Below, one piece after another: positions 26,625 through 35,679 of a DNA stretch of 64,000 bases. The stretch's first letter is position 1, and every line of letters starts with the position of its first letter. Source of the DNA: Winogradskyella ursingii (GTDB lineage Bacteria > Bacteroidota > Bacteroidia > Flavobacteriales > Flavobacteriaceae); assembly GCF_013403975.1 (NCBI RefSeq), contig NZ_JABFDH010000001.1, forward strand, positions 310,001 to 374,000, in the 5' to 3' direction. A program made the position numbers and the translations under genes. The notes under the pieces are model-generated. The model had not been told where the DNA came from. It searched no databases and was given only the letters and a program-made list of their open reading frames with translations.

Positions 26625-27206
26625 TTAATATTCGGTTTCTCGATTATTAATTTTATCCTGCATTTTTCTAAAGGAAATGATATCCTTATATCTTCTTGTC
26701 TTTGTGGTGATGTTGACAACCATTTCTTTTGATTCCAGTTCTTTTGCTTTAAGAATTTCAGCACGTTCGGCATCGCTCATTTTTAGGTAATCGCTGGATA
26801 GGACTTCGTCTATAAAATCTACTGTGTCTAACGAGTTTTGTACTATGGCGTCAAACGATTCCACAACCCTTGAAACTTCATCGGGTTTGATGTAGGGCGA
26901 ATTCAAAATATCCTGCAAATCATTTTGCATTACGTTGATAAGACGCTGATTATTCTGTCCAATTTCCTCAACTGCTCTCAGTTGCTCAACAACGCTTGAT
27001 ACTTTCTCTATTGCCTCTTTTGCATCTTTCAAGAATTTTACAGACTTAATCATCTGAGCTGTCTGTTTACCTGATTCTATAAGTTGTTTTACCAAACTGA
27101 TAAAATTTGTATTATCGTAAGTAGGCATTCCTTGGGCGGTTGCTTTGCCTGACATAAATAAGGTCAATACTACCGTTGCTACTAAAATTTTGATTTTTGT
27201 CTTCAT
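26625..27206 (-). CDS. traI: TraI-like conjugal transfer protein (DUF4141)
   Basis: 193 residues with a signal peptide ending near SGKATAQ. The mature part is a helical, coiled-coil protein (KQLIESGKQTAQMIKSVKFL), VirB5-like in position. Periplasmic or surface component of the channel. It starts four bases after traG. Confidence 0.78.
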   Translation of the reverse strand: MKTKIKILVATVVLTLFMSGKATAQGMPTYDNTNFISLVKQLIESGKQTAQMIKSVKFLKDAKEAIEKVSSVVEQLRAVEEIGQNNQRLINVMQNDLQDILNSPYIKPDEVSRVVESFDAIVQNSLDTVDFIDEVLSSDYLKMSDAERAEILKAKELESKEMVVNITTKTRRYKDIISFRKMQDKINNRETEY

Positions 27207-27210
27207 AATA

Positions 27211-29613
27211 TTATGTTTTAGATGTGAATTGAATTATTGCTTTTTGCATATCGTGATGCTCGCTGTAGAGCTTCATTATTTCCTCGTTTTCTTTTCCATC
27301 GGTCAGATAAGCGGCATAAACTTCATTCGGAACTTCAAGACGGAAAATGTTACTTTCCCTACCGATTTTAATAAACATTTCGGTGTACTTCCGTGGTCCG
27401 GAAAGGTTGTTTTTGATGGACTTTAATTGGTTTAAATCGTGACTGGATAGATTGAGCCTTTTGACCAATTCGTCATAGCCTTTTTCATTGTTTAAGCTAT
27501 AAATGACTTGGGTGTTCTCTAATATGCTTGCGGAAGTTGAGTTGTTAGGCAATTGATTAATGGATTGTAGAATAATCCCAATCGCACCGTTTTGTTTACG
27601 AATAGCTTGATAGTAAAATTCTACACTTTCCAATACATTTTCAAACTTCAATTGCTTGGCAAACTCATCGAAAAGGATGATTCCTTTTTCGGCTCTGTTT
27701 TTCCAAATGGTTCGTTGGATAGCGGATTTGATGAGCTTGAGCATTACGGACAAGATTTCCTTGTTGTCCTTGACTTCATCCAGTTCAAAAACAATCAATC
27801 GCTTATCCTCGATTTTATAAGTTTGGTCCTCGCTTACTTCAAAAAGGAAGCTATATAGACCATCACCGACATATTCGGACATTACGTGCAAAAAGCTCGT
27901 GACATTGAAATAGTCGGGATGGATTTTTAAGGTGTCCAGAAGGTCTTTCTGATTCCTTTCTATAAAACTGTAAAAACCGTCTAACGAGTGATTTTCTGAA
28001 GTGCTTTCGTAGTAATGGCGCAGTATCTTTTTAACCGATACCGATTGTGCTTTAGTCACTTTTAAATCTGAAGCAAACAGCTCAAACAAAAAAACGGATA
28101 GGTCTTCCAGTCGCTCAGGTGTCAGGTCATTTGTATCACTTATGTAAAAAGGGTTGATGCCTAAGTTCTTTCCGCTTTCGTAGCGAAGCACCGTGTATTT
28201 TTCGGGATAGAGTTTGGCAAACTTGGTGTATGAGCCACCCAAATCAATGATGACCAAGCGAACACCACTTTCAAAATATTGGCGCAGTATGTTGTTTGCC
28301 AAAAAGGATTTCCCTTCGCCTGTTGGTGCAAAAATGGCAAAGTTTCTTGCCTTAATTCTTTTCTTCTTTTCATCCCAAACATCTTTCAGAACAGGAATGT
28401 TATGCTCGCGGTCATTAAAGATAATTCCGGTGTTATCACTTTTGTAATTGGTGTTATTGATGAACAGGCAAAGCGCGTGTTTTAAATCGGTTACGTATAA
28501 ATCATTGTTTGAGAAATTGGAAGAGAAACAGCAGTAACTATTAAGGATGTAATTCTTGCGTTCTTCGCCTCTCGGATAGTATGGTATGATATCCAGTTCT
28601 TTAAATTCAGTCTTTATTTTTGAAGTTATTTTATCGAGCTCTTTGGCTTCTTTTGCCCAGTACACGATATTGAGATGACCACGAATAATTCGGGCATTGT
28701 CATCAGCATTGATTTGGTCAAGGATGTGCTGAATTTTGCCAAGAACCACTTTATTCTGCGAACCGAAGTTGGAACTTTTGTTGAGTTCCTCAATCTTATT
28801 ATCGAGCAGTTTACGCCACTTTTGTTTGTCATCTAAATAAAGGATTTGATTGACAATGTGATTCTCATTAAGCGTAAGCCCTAAGCCATCAATAAACCCT
28901 TGATGAAACACAAAATCGTCAGAAGTGAATTTCTCATTGGTTTTGCTACTTTGTACACTTTCGCCAAAGCACAGTTCGCTGTTGATGGCCAGGGCATCAA
29001 AATGGTTTTCGCCAATATTGACGCTTTTTTTGTCCAGTAAAATGTCAGTATCATAACCTTCATTAAAGCCATTGAAGTAGGCACTTGTTAGTTGTTGTAT
29101 TTCTTCCGCTTTAAGCGAAATAAAATCCATCTTTCGGCTATTATTGATGAAAGAAACGGAATCGCTTACCGAGTTGGCGAAGCTATTGATATTATCATCC
29201 AGTTCCTGTACGATTCCCTTTGAAACCTTTCGGAACGGATTGACATATTTAGGATTGTTTAGAGCCTTATTTTTGGTCAAGATGAAGAACAAATAACAGC
29301 TATGTTCGATATGTTCACGACCTTTAAAATGCTCGTGGGTAGCCTTTTCCAAAAAGGTTGAATTCGGAAGTTGTTCTGAAGTATATGATTTCTTGAGGTA
29401 GATATCCTGCTTGTGAACCACAGTACCAACAGGCAATGACTTCAACGCCTGAAACCAAGCACCGTGTATATCCTCAAAATCCTTTTCAGATAAGGAATAG
29501 ATTTCTGGTAGATTTCCTCTGTAGCACAGAATAACATTGCCATTATTGGCAAATACGATATTGTTCTGAATATCTACGATGGGTTGATATGCCGAAAGGT
29601 TAATCTTGTTCAT
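27211..29613 (-). CDS. traG: Conjugative transfer ATPase TraG (VirB4 family)
   Basis: 800 residues, full length. Walker A FAPTGEGKSFLANNI lies near residue 440. Walker B GIILFDEFAKQL lies near residue 655, and a later QSINQLPNN fits the VirB4 arginine/glutamine region. It powers assembly and transport at the inner membrane. Its start overlaps the traF end by 14 bases. Confidence 0.93.
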   Translation of the reverse strand: MNKINLSAYQPIVDIQNNIVFANNGNVILCYRGNLPEIYSLSEKDFEDIHGAWFQALKSLPVGTVVHKQDIYLKKSYTSEQLPNSTFLEKATHEHFKGREHIEHSCYLFFILTKNKALNNPKYVNPFRKVSKGIVQELDDNINSFANSVSDSVSFINNSRKMDFISLKAEEIQQLTSAYFNGFNEGYDTDILLDKKSVNIGENHFDALAINSELCFGESVQSSKTNEKFTSDDFVFHQGFIDGLGLTLNENHIVNQILYLDDKQKWRKLLDNKIEELNKSSNFGSQNKVVLGKIQHILDQINADDNARIIRGHLNIVYWAKEAKELDKITSKIKTEFKELDIIPYYPRGEERKNYILNSYCCFSSNFSNNDLYVTDLKHALCLFINNTNYKSDNTGIIFNDREHNIPVLKDVWDEKKKRIKARNFAIFAPTGEGKSFLANNILRQYFESGVRLVIIDLGGSYTKFAKLYPEKYTVLRYESGKNLGINPFYISDTNDLTPERLEDLSVFLFELFASDLKVTKAQSVSVKKILRHYYESTSENHSLDGFYSFIERNQKDLLDTLKIHPDYFNVTSFLHVMSEYVGDGLYSFLFEVSEDQTYKIEDKRLIVFELDEVKDNKEILSVMLKLIKSAIQRTIWKNRAEKGIILFDEFAKQLKFENVLESVEFYYQAIRKQNGAIGIILQSINQLPNNSTSASILENTQVIYSLNNEKGYDELVKRLNLSSHDLNQLKSIKNNLSGPRKYTEMFIKIGRESNIFRLEVPNEVYAAYLTDGKENEEIMKLYSEHHDMQKAIIQFTSKT

Positions 29614-29893
29614 AATCGAAGCCAGAGTTTCTTTTGTTACTAATGATTTGCGGAAATGCCTTTGCCATTTGGAATAGCTGCGGATTGTGGGCTATTCTTG
29701 TCAGCGCCACATATAGGGAAGCATTGAACACCAATACACCTATTATTATCCCAAAGCTGAATGAGAATATGATGATGAGCAAAGAAGCCAAAATAGAAAC
29801 CATCATCAAGGCAAACAGGGAAATGGGCAATCCAAAAATGACCGCCCTTTTCCTGATATTTTTATAGACCTCGAAGCGTTTCATCTTAAACAA
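29600..29893 (-). CDS. traF: TraF (DUF4133) inner-membrane protein
   Basis: 97 residues with two membrane helices (GLPISLFALMMVSILASLLI and IIFSFSFGIIIGVLVFNASL) after a basic start, VirB3-like. It overlaps traE by eight bases and traG by 14, so the three are translated together. Confidence 0.85.
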   Translation of the reverse strand: MFKMKRFEVYKNIRKRAVIFGLPISLFALMMVSILASLLIIIFSFSFGIIIGVLVFNASLYVALTRIAHNPQLFQMAKAFPQIISNKRNSGFDYEQD

Positions 29894-30173
29894 CGATTCC
29901 TATTAAGTATGTGAAGATGCCTACAACTGCGCCAGCAATTAAAACAAATACAAGTACTCTGGTAATCCCTTTTTTAAGGTCAGCATTTTCGCCAAAGAAA
30001 TGTCCTGCATTAAATAGGAAGCCTACCAAGAAGATGACACCCAATAAAATGGGAAAAATGGTTCTGATGGTATCGCCTACATCGTTAACTGAATCTTCAA
30101 TACCACCAATTTGAGCAAAAAGCGAAGTGGATAAAAGCGAAAGAATAAATGCTAAATAGTGTGATTTTTTCAT
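29886..30173 (-). CDS. traE: TraE (DUF4134) pilin-like protein
   Basis: 95 residues: a signal peptide (YLAFILSLLSTSLFAQ) and two membrane helices (PILLGVIFLVGFLFNAGHFF, then VLVFVLIAGAVVGIFTYLI). This is the VirB2-like layout. First gene of the minus-strand transfer operon. No clear promoter could be assigned in the 190 bases upstream. Confidence 0.85.
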   Translation of the reverse strand: MKKSHYLAFILSLLSTSLFAQIGGIEDSVNDVGDTIRTIFPILLGVIFLVGFLFNAGHFFGENADLKKGITRVLVFVLIAGAVVGIFTYLIGIVV

Positions 30174-30362
30174 AACGGAACAGTTTAAATTTTTGGTTCA
30201 TTTTCGTTATTGGAAATTTACATATATTTGAATATAAATAACTGAAAATCAAATATTTGTGAATAAAATATTATTTGATATTGTTTGAATTTCGTTGCTG
30301 TTATTTGGCATCAAATCCTATGGATTTTTGAAGTGAAGTTGTTGATAACCCGAAAATTGAAA

Positions 30363-31001
30363 ATGAAAAATCTGCTCAAAAACGTCAGTTTTGTGATTTT
30401 ACTTTTGAAAATGTGTTTCATTTTTGGACAAGAATCGACTGCTCAAAAACGAATAATAATTGACGTTGGACACGGCGGAAAAGATTCTGGTGCAATTGGC
30501 ATAAATGGCATCCAAGAAAAGGATGTGGTTTTGTCAATTGCAAATGCCATTTCAAGGTTAAATAACAAATTGGAAAAACCACTCGACATTTATTTAACCA
30601 GGTATAGTGATACGCTTATTTCTTTATCTGACAGAACCAAGCTGGCCAAAGCCTTGAATGCTGATTTGTTTGTTTCGTTGCATTGCAATCATTCTGATAA
30701 TCCAAATGCGAGAGGTGTTGAAGTTTTTGTAGCCGATAAATCATCCACATATAAAGACGATTCTACGTGGTTCGCTTTTCAAGTACAAGCTGCGCTTAAT
30801 AAAGAATTGGGTTTTGAGAGTAGAGGTGTGAAGTTTGCCAATTTTCAGGTGTTAAAGGAAACAACAAACCATTTTCCATCTGTATTGGTAGAACTTGGAT
30901 TTTTGAGTAATAATGATGAAGTAAACTATCTCGCCAATGATATTAACATAACGATGTTAGTATGGACTTTGTTTAAGTTTTTAACACAAATAGGCATATG
31001 A
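30363..31001 (+). CDS. N-acetylmuramoyl-L-alanine amidase (Amidase_3)
   Basis: 212 residues from the ATG at 30363, chosen because it gives a proper signal peptide (NVSFVILLLKMCFIFG). The zinc ligands of the Amidase_3 fold are visible: IIIDVGHGGKD, the Glu in GIQEKDV, SLHCNHSD, and the catalytic Glu in LVELGFLSN. The enzyme cuts peptidoglycan stem peptides in the periplasm. Next to the tra genes it probably opens the wall for the transfer channel. It is divergent from traE. Confidence 0.88.
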   Translation: MKNLLKNVSFVILLLKMCFIFGQESTAQKRIIIDVGHGGKDSGAIGINGIQEKDVVLSIANAISRLNNKLEKPLDIYLTRYSDTLISLSDRTKLAKALNADLFVSLHCNHSDNPNARGVEVFVADKSSTYKDDSTWFAFQVQAALNKELGFESRGVKFANFQVLKETTNHFPSVLVELGFLSNNDEVNYLANDINITMLVWTLFKFLTQIGI

Positions 31002-31105
31002 AAGAGATGTATACAGAAATTTTAAGAAATTTAAAAAGTACTATCGTTTTGTTTTTTAAAGAGATAAAATTAATTATAAAATCTTTGATGAAAAGAAACA
31101 GGTAG
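30998..31105 (+). CDS. Possible 35-residue basic peptide coupled to the amidase
   Basis: The ATG overlaps the amidase TGA (ATGA), the classic coupling layout. The product is short and basic with an amphipathic or membrane-seeking stretch (TIVLFFKEIKLIIKSL). No family is known. It may be chance. Confidence 0.35.
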   Translation: MKEMYTEILRNLKSTIVLFFKEIKLIIKSLMKRNR

Positions 31106-31184
31106 AATGCTATTTTAGAGTATTAAATTATTCCAGTACTAATTTAAAAAGATCTCTAATATCAGAAATAGATATTTATATTTT

Positions 31185-31192
31185 TAACTTTG
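31185..31192 (+). promoter_or_regulatory. Likely -7 promoter box of the desulfurase gene
   Basis: TAACTTTG fits TAnnTTTG and lies 19 bases before the GTG start. No good -33 TTG was found, so the site is tentative. AAAGGGAAG before the GTG may serve as ribosome-binding site. Confidence 0.42.
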
Positions 31193-31211
31193 CATTTATT
31201 AAAAGGGAAGA

Positions 31212-32342
31212 GTGAAAAAAGAACCAATTTATTTTGATTATGCGTCAACCACACCCGTAAAACAAGAAGTTTACGAGGCAATGTCCCCATACTTTCTTGA
31301 TCATTATGGAAATGCATCTAGCAGTACTCACAGACACGGGTCAATAGCTTCTAACGCGATTGATAAAGCAAGAAATCAAATTTCTAAACTTGTAAACTGT
31401 AAAGAAAATGAGGTATTTTTTACTAGTGGTTCAACTGAAGCTATCAAGCTGGCCATAAGTCAAGTTTTCTACAACAGTTTAGATAAAGGAAACCACATAA
31501 TTACATCAAAGGCAGAGCACAAAGCCGTTTTGGATACGTGCAAGGATTTGGAAAAAATCGGTGCTCAAGTAACCTATCTTGATGTAGATGACAACGGAAA
31601 AATAGATATAAATTTACTGCAACACAGTTTTGTTGAAGACACAATACTTGTGGCCTTAATGCACGTTAACAATGAAACCGGTGTGATTGCCGATATTGAT
31701 GATATTGGTGCTATTTGCAAGAAGAAGAATGTTCTGTTTTTTACGGATGCAACTCAATCTTATGGAAAACTTCCGCTGAATTTCCAAGAGGAAAACATAG
31801 ATTTATTATGCTTTAATGCCCATAAAATTTATGGGCCTAAAGGTATCGGTGGGTTATTGGTTAAAACAACAGCCAAAACAAAATCGAATGTATTGGTTAA
31901 GCAACTAATTGAATCGGTCAATTTAGGAACTTTAAATGTCCCAGGAATTGTTGGTTTAGGAAAGGCAAGTGAATTAGCAATGTTCGAGATGGATGCAGAT
32001 TATAAAAAAATTCTAAACCTAAATACTCATTTACAACAAGAATTGCATCAATCTGAATTAGGGACAATTAATGCAATTTCAGTTAATAGAAGCCCATACA
32101 TTATTAATGTTCAACTTTTAAATCAGGACGCCGAATCATTTATCTTAAAGAACAAAAATTCAGTCTCGGTGTCGATGGGTTCTGCCTGTAACTCTAGATT
32201 AATAGAACAATCTCACGTTCTTAAAAGTATGGACTTGAGTAAGGACAAGGCAGCTAGTAGCATCAGGATAAGCTTTGGAAGTCTCTCAACTCAGTCACAA
32301 TTAGATATCTTGGTCAATGCTATTAAAAACGGGAATAGTTAG
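31212..32342 (+). CDS. sspA: SspA/DndA-type cysteine desulfurase
   Basis: 376 residues from a GTG start. It is a PLP enzyme of the NifS/IscS group that takes sulfur from cysteine. The PLP lysine is in FNAHKIYGPKGIGG, the catalytic Cys in MGSACNSR, and the aminotransferase V start is IYFDYASTTPVK. The usual PLI-x-GGGQE-x-x-R-x-GT block is reduced to QLIESVNLGTLN, so the GG-Q-E and the Arg are missing. It is set apart from the sspBCD genes on the other strand, and its last 20 bases overlap the GIY-YIG gene end. It would supply sulfur to the SspD-like protein (inference from gene context). Confidence 0.8.
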   Translation: MKKEPIYFDYASTTPVKQEVYEAMSPYFLDHYGNASSSTHRHGSIASNAIDKARNQISKLVNCKENEVFFTSGSTEAIKLAISQVFYNSLDKGNHIITSKAEHKAVLDTCKDLEKIGAQVTYLDVDDNGKIDINLLQHSFVEDTILVALMHVNNETGVIADIDDIGAICKKKNVLFFTDATQSYGKLPLNFQEENIDLLCFNAHKIYGPKGIGGLLVKTTAKTKSNVLVKQLIESVNLGTLNVPGIVGLGKASELAMFEMDADYKKILNLNTHLQQELHQSELGTINAISVNRSPYIINVQLLNQDAESFILKNKNSVSVSMGSACNSRLIEQSHVLKSMDLSKDKAASSIRISFGSLSTQSQLDILVNAIKNGNS

Positions 32343-32787
32343 CCTCAAAAGAATTTACAATAGATGCAGCTAACTTTTTAATTCTTGAATTTCCAGTTCT
32401 TGGACTCAATCTTACCCAAGAAATAACATCAAAAGTAGGATTGAGTTTTCCGCGCAATAATATAAGTTCTTTCTGCACAAGGTATTCTACTGCCTCTCTA
32501 TAGGATTTTTCAACTGAGGTAAATTCTCTTGTTTTTGGTAAAGGAAATGATAAGAGAAGGATGTCATCAACATCATTGACCTCATACCCTCGTGTTTCAA
32601 CAAATCGTTTTCGTAAGGTTCCCTTTCTGTTAAAATGGGCACCAGCTCTGCCTATTGTGCCCGTATAGCTATTAGTCATCCCTACATAAACGATTTTATG
32701 TTTTTTGGAAAGCCAAATATAGATATAGGCTTGGTCGGCACCGTTGAATGCACCGAAGATACTAGTCTCAAGCATACTTTTCGTCAC
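32323..32787 (-). CDS. Small GIY-YIG nuclease
   Basis: 154 residues. The GIY-YIG core reads QAYIYIWLSKK (in the GIY position) and IVYVGMTNS (YIG position), followed by GRAGAHF with the catalytic Arg. The metal-binding Glu is probably in VEYLVQKELIL. GIY-YIG proteins cut one DNA strand. Its start overlaps the end of the GHKL ATPase gene by 20 bases. It is therefore probably the cutting subunit of that ATPase (inference). Its stop overlaps the convergent desulfurase gene. Confidence 0.8.
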   Translation of the reverse strand: MTKSMLETSIFGAFNGADQAYIYIWLSKKHKIVYVGMTNSYTGTIGRAGAHFNRKGTLRKRFVETRGYEVNDVDDILLLSFPLPKTREFTSVEKSYREAVEYLVQKELILLRGKLNPTFDVISWVRLSPRTGNSRIKKLAASIVNSFEANYSRF

Positions 32788-34537
32788 TGTAATTTGGTGG
32801 CAAATCGTTCTCTAGTTTTCTACACATATTGGCAAGAAATTCTGATACTATCCTTCTGGACTCTCGCAAAATAACTTTAAGGTCGTCATACTCATATTTT
32901 CCAATATTTTTGTATGCATATAGTTCAGAATCGGCAAACTGAAGCATCATTAAATCAAATAGAATCTGTAAATCTCTGTTCTCTGCATTATCCTCATAGA
33001 TTAATCTTGCAAACCGGTGAATTTTATTAATCCTTACACAATTACCTAAATCGGTATCATAGTAAGGTTCCCAAAGCAGATTGTCTTCAACAGAAGATAC
33101 CCTGAATATTTTAGTGAGGTTAGCGTTCTTTTCGCCTTTAATGGCCTCTTCCTTTTCGTCTTCTGTATAGTCATCGTCAACAGTATCGTCCACTTCTTCA
33201 CCCTTATCCTCTTTCATCATTTTAATTATCCACTTGATTTTTGAGGTCATATCATCGGTTATCGCCTTTAATCGTTCTAAGGCTATTTCCTCATCAGGTA
33301 GGTCATCACCTGGCAGAATCTCTATCTGCTCGAATTCATCTAAGAGCTTATTTGCGATTTCATTAGGTGCTTTATTTATAATGTCACGACTAATCTTTCC
33401 GGCATTTTTCCAAGCTGCTTTGCTTTTGCTTTTGGCTTCTTTGGTAAAATCGCTTATGTTTCTAAATGCCTCTTCAGAAAGAGTCAGCGAAGATTTTTTT
33501 ACATCAATATTGAAGAAATCATCCGCCTCGTCATTGATCAGTATCCTTCCCCTAAAAGCATAAAAATCTTGGTCGTACGGGATGATGCCTTGTAGGTTAG
33601 AAGCCCAGGATATGAGCCTTTTATTTCTGTACACATAAAAACCGTAATTACCAGCCTCAATTAAATATCTTTCGCGTACTTCCTTGTCTCTTGATTCGCC
33701 TATATTTTTAATTCTATAGATAGGTGGATAGGGAAGTTGGGTAATTTCAATAGTTACATTTATTTTCAGTTCATCATCAAGAGTAAGCTCTTTTGGTTTT
33801 TCTATCCAACGTACTTCAGTTCCATCCCATTCATTTTCGTTCAAGTTTCCATTCTCGTTGGCTTCAGATACAAACAATGGGTCAATGGCATCAATCTTTT
33901 TATCACCAATGGTGATATTCACACCGCTTTCAGAAAGGAAATAGAAATAGATGACACCTACTTTGGTTTTTAATTCCTTAATGGTATTTCTAACACTTGG
34001 ATGGTTGTTTAATCGAATGGCAGAAATAATGATGATGGTACCCTTGCCATCTTTTAGATAGGTTTCAATCAGTTCAGATTCATTCTCTTCAATTTCAGTC
34101 TTTTCAGCAAAATATTCTTTTGCTTCCATTACTTTTGGTAGAGAGACTTCGTACTTATTAAATCCTGTACCATCTGAAGAAATCACCTTTAGAACATCAC
34201 CTTGCGAGAATGACGCTGATTTTAGGCCCAATCCAAACTTCGACAGCGATTTGTCATCATAATGATCATCTGTTGAACCGAGTTTCAATGCCTCTTCGAT
34301 TGCACCTTCATCCATACCATCGCCATCATCTATAATAATATATTCCTTGACATTATTCCTCTTGTTATCGGAAAAGTCTTCGCGTTCTTTTTTGATTAAG
34401 AGGTTTATGTTGTTTGCATTAGCCCTTACAGAGTTGTCTATAATATCGCAAATGGCAGCAGAGGTTGTATAGCCAATTCTACTCAGTCCAAATAGAAGCC
34501 TACCGGCATCTATGGATAAATCGATTTTATCACTCAT
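32768..34537 (-). CDS. GHKL (Bergerat-fold) ATPase, MORC/MutL-like, effector candidate
   Basis: 589 residues from the ATG at 34537, preferred over a TTG at 34570 that would overlap the sspD-like gene. Bergerat motifs: N box AICDIIDNSVRAN, G1 IIDDGDGMDEG, G2 KFGLGLKSASFSQG. The order and spacing match MORC/MutL-type ATPases, which act as DNA clamps with an attached or partner nuclease. The C-terminal part has a very acidic linker (VDDTVDDDYTEDEKEE) and a helical domain. No nuclease domain of its own is seen; the GIY-YIG gene is coupled downstream. It follows the sspD-like gene by 11 bases. Confidence 0.82.
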   Translation of the reverse strand: MSDKIDLSIDAGRLLFGLSRIGYTTSAAICDIIDNSVRANANNINLLIKKEREDFSDNKRNNVKEYIIIDDGDGMDEGAIEEALKLGSTDDHYDDKSLSKFGLGLKSASFSQGDVLKVISSDGTGFNKYEVSLPKVMEAKEYFAEKTEIEENESELIETYLKDGKGTIIIISAIRLNNHPSVRNTIKELKTKVGVIYFYFLSESGVNITIGDKKIDAIDPLFVSEANENGNLNENEWDGTEVRWIEKPKELTLDDELKINVTIEITQLPYPPIYRIKNIGESRDKEVRERYLIEAGNYGFYVYRNKRLISWASNLQGIIPYDQDFYAFRGRILINDEADDFFNIDVKKSSLTLSEEAFRNISDFTKEAKSKSKAAWKNAGKISRDIINKAPNEIANKLLDEFEQIEILPGDDLPDEEIALERLKAITDDMTSKIKWIIKMMKEDKGEEVDDTVDDDYTEDEKEEAIKGEKNANLTKIFRVSSVEDNLLWEPYYDTDLGNCVRINKIHRFARLIYEDNAENRDLQILFDLMMLQFADSELYAYKNIGKYEYDDLKVILRESRRIVSEFLANMCRKLENDLPPNYSDEKYA

Positions 34538-34548
34538 ATACTTATTTT

Positions 34549-35679
34549 TTAAATGAAGCAACTGGCACAACCAAGGCCTTCTGCTTCAATAATTTCATCT
34601 TTCCAGCTGTTAGTGTTCCTTTTACTTAGCTGCCTTTTCATTCTCGTGAAATGTTCTTTCTTGATTGCTTGAACACGTTCGGGTTTGGATAGTTCCTCTA
34701 ATGTTTCAGTATCCATCCAATTGTAACCATCCTTTTCATACTCTTTGGCTTTATCGAATAGGGCAGGGTGGTTTTCAAGTAGCCAGACCCATTCTATTTT
34801 CTGTTGGTAAAAACAAAAAAAGCAACCAGACCTGCTACGTGAGTAAGTGCCGGTTTCTATTTTACCGTCAATTTCTACTTGGTATGATTTTTTTATGTAG
34901 TATGCGGGTATACCAACACCACTGTCATCGAGTATTTTGAAAATGTCATCCAATACTAAAACTTCATCATTCTCTATTAAAGGGAAATCGTCCAAAAGCG
35001 CTATGGGATAATCAGTATTTTCTTTTAGATAATGAAAAACAACTTGATTGAATAATTTGACATCACTGTTTAGAAGGAATTCTAATTTTTGCCCTTGTCT
35101 AAAGTTTGGCGAAATAGCCTGGTTGACTCTCTTGAGTATATCTTCTTTTAAATGGTTTGGACTATGACTGTCGTAAAGTCTTGCAACTTTTGAAATATTC
35201 TTATTGGCTAGAACTTCTTTTATAACATCTTCACTCCAGATGTTTTTTCTGAACGGAAAAATAGATTGAACGTTGGTTTTTTTAGATATGTAACCCTCTC
35301 TGTTTTCATCCCCTCGAATCCCTACATATGATATTGTGGGCTCATCACCTATGTATTTCTCAAAGGGTTCTAATTTTAGCTTTTTTGTGCACCATCTTGC
35401 AGTTGATGAGGGAAGATATCCGCCATATTCGGCCAAGAAATGATCAAATGTAGTTTTGTAAGGGGTCTCTTTTTCTGGTTCAACAGCAAAAATTGTTTTA
35501 ATGTCCTTGCCCAATTTACTGTTCAGGGCTTCCACAAGTTCATACGTTTCTTTTAACTCTTTACCTGTGTCACAAGAATAATACTCTACATCTAAATTGG
35601 GATATAGCTTCTTGAGATAAAGCGCTAAGGCAGCACTATCTTTTCCGCCTGAGATACCAAGTACGTGTTTAACTTTCAT
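34549..35679 (-). CDS. sspD: SspD/DndC-type PP-loop sulfurtransferase
   Basis: 376 residues of the PAPS-reductase-like group. The PP-loop is GISGGKDSAALAL near the N-terminus. Cys residues in ARWCTKKLK, SGCFFCFYQQK and GCASC fit the iron-sulfur site of DndC-type proteins. It should activate DNA and hand sulfur to the backbone, with SspB, SspC and the desulfurase (family knowledge). It overlaps the sspC-like gene by 11 bases. Confidence 0.85.
   Translation of the reverse strand: MKVKHVLGISGGKDSAALALYLKKLYPNLDVEYYSCDTGKELKETYELVEALNSKLGKDIKTIFAVEPEKETPYKTTFDHFLAEYGGYLPSSTARWCTKKLKLEPFEKYIGDEPTISYVGIRGDENREGYISKKTNVQSIFPFRKNIWSEDVIKEVLANKNISKVARLYDSHSPNHLKEDILKRVNQAISPNFRQGQKLEFLLNSDVKLFNQVVFHYLKENTDYPIALLDDFPLIENDEVLVLDDIFKILDDSGVGIPAYYIKKSYQVEIDGKIETGTYSRSRSGCFFCFYQQKIEWVWLLENHPALFDKAKEYEKDGYNWMDTETLEELSKPERVQAIKKEHFTRMKRQLSKRNTNSWKDEIIEAEGLGCASCFI

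Noticed and set aside
26624..26773. Longer N-terminus for TraJ (start at 26773)
   Set aside because: It overlaps the traI coding end by ~150 bases and its residues lack TraJ character; the ATG at 26623 directly after the traI stop is far better.
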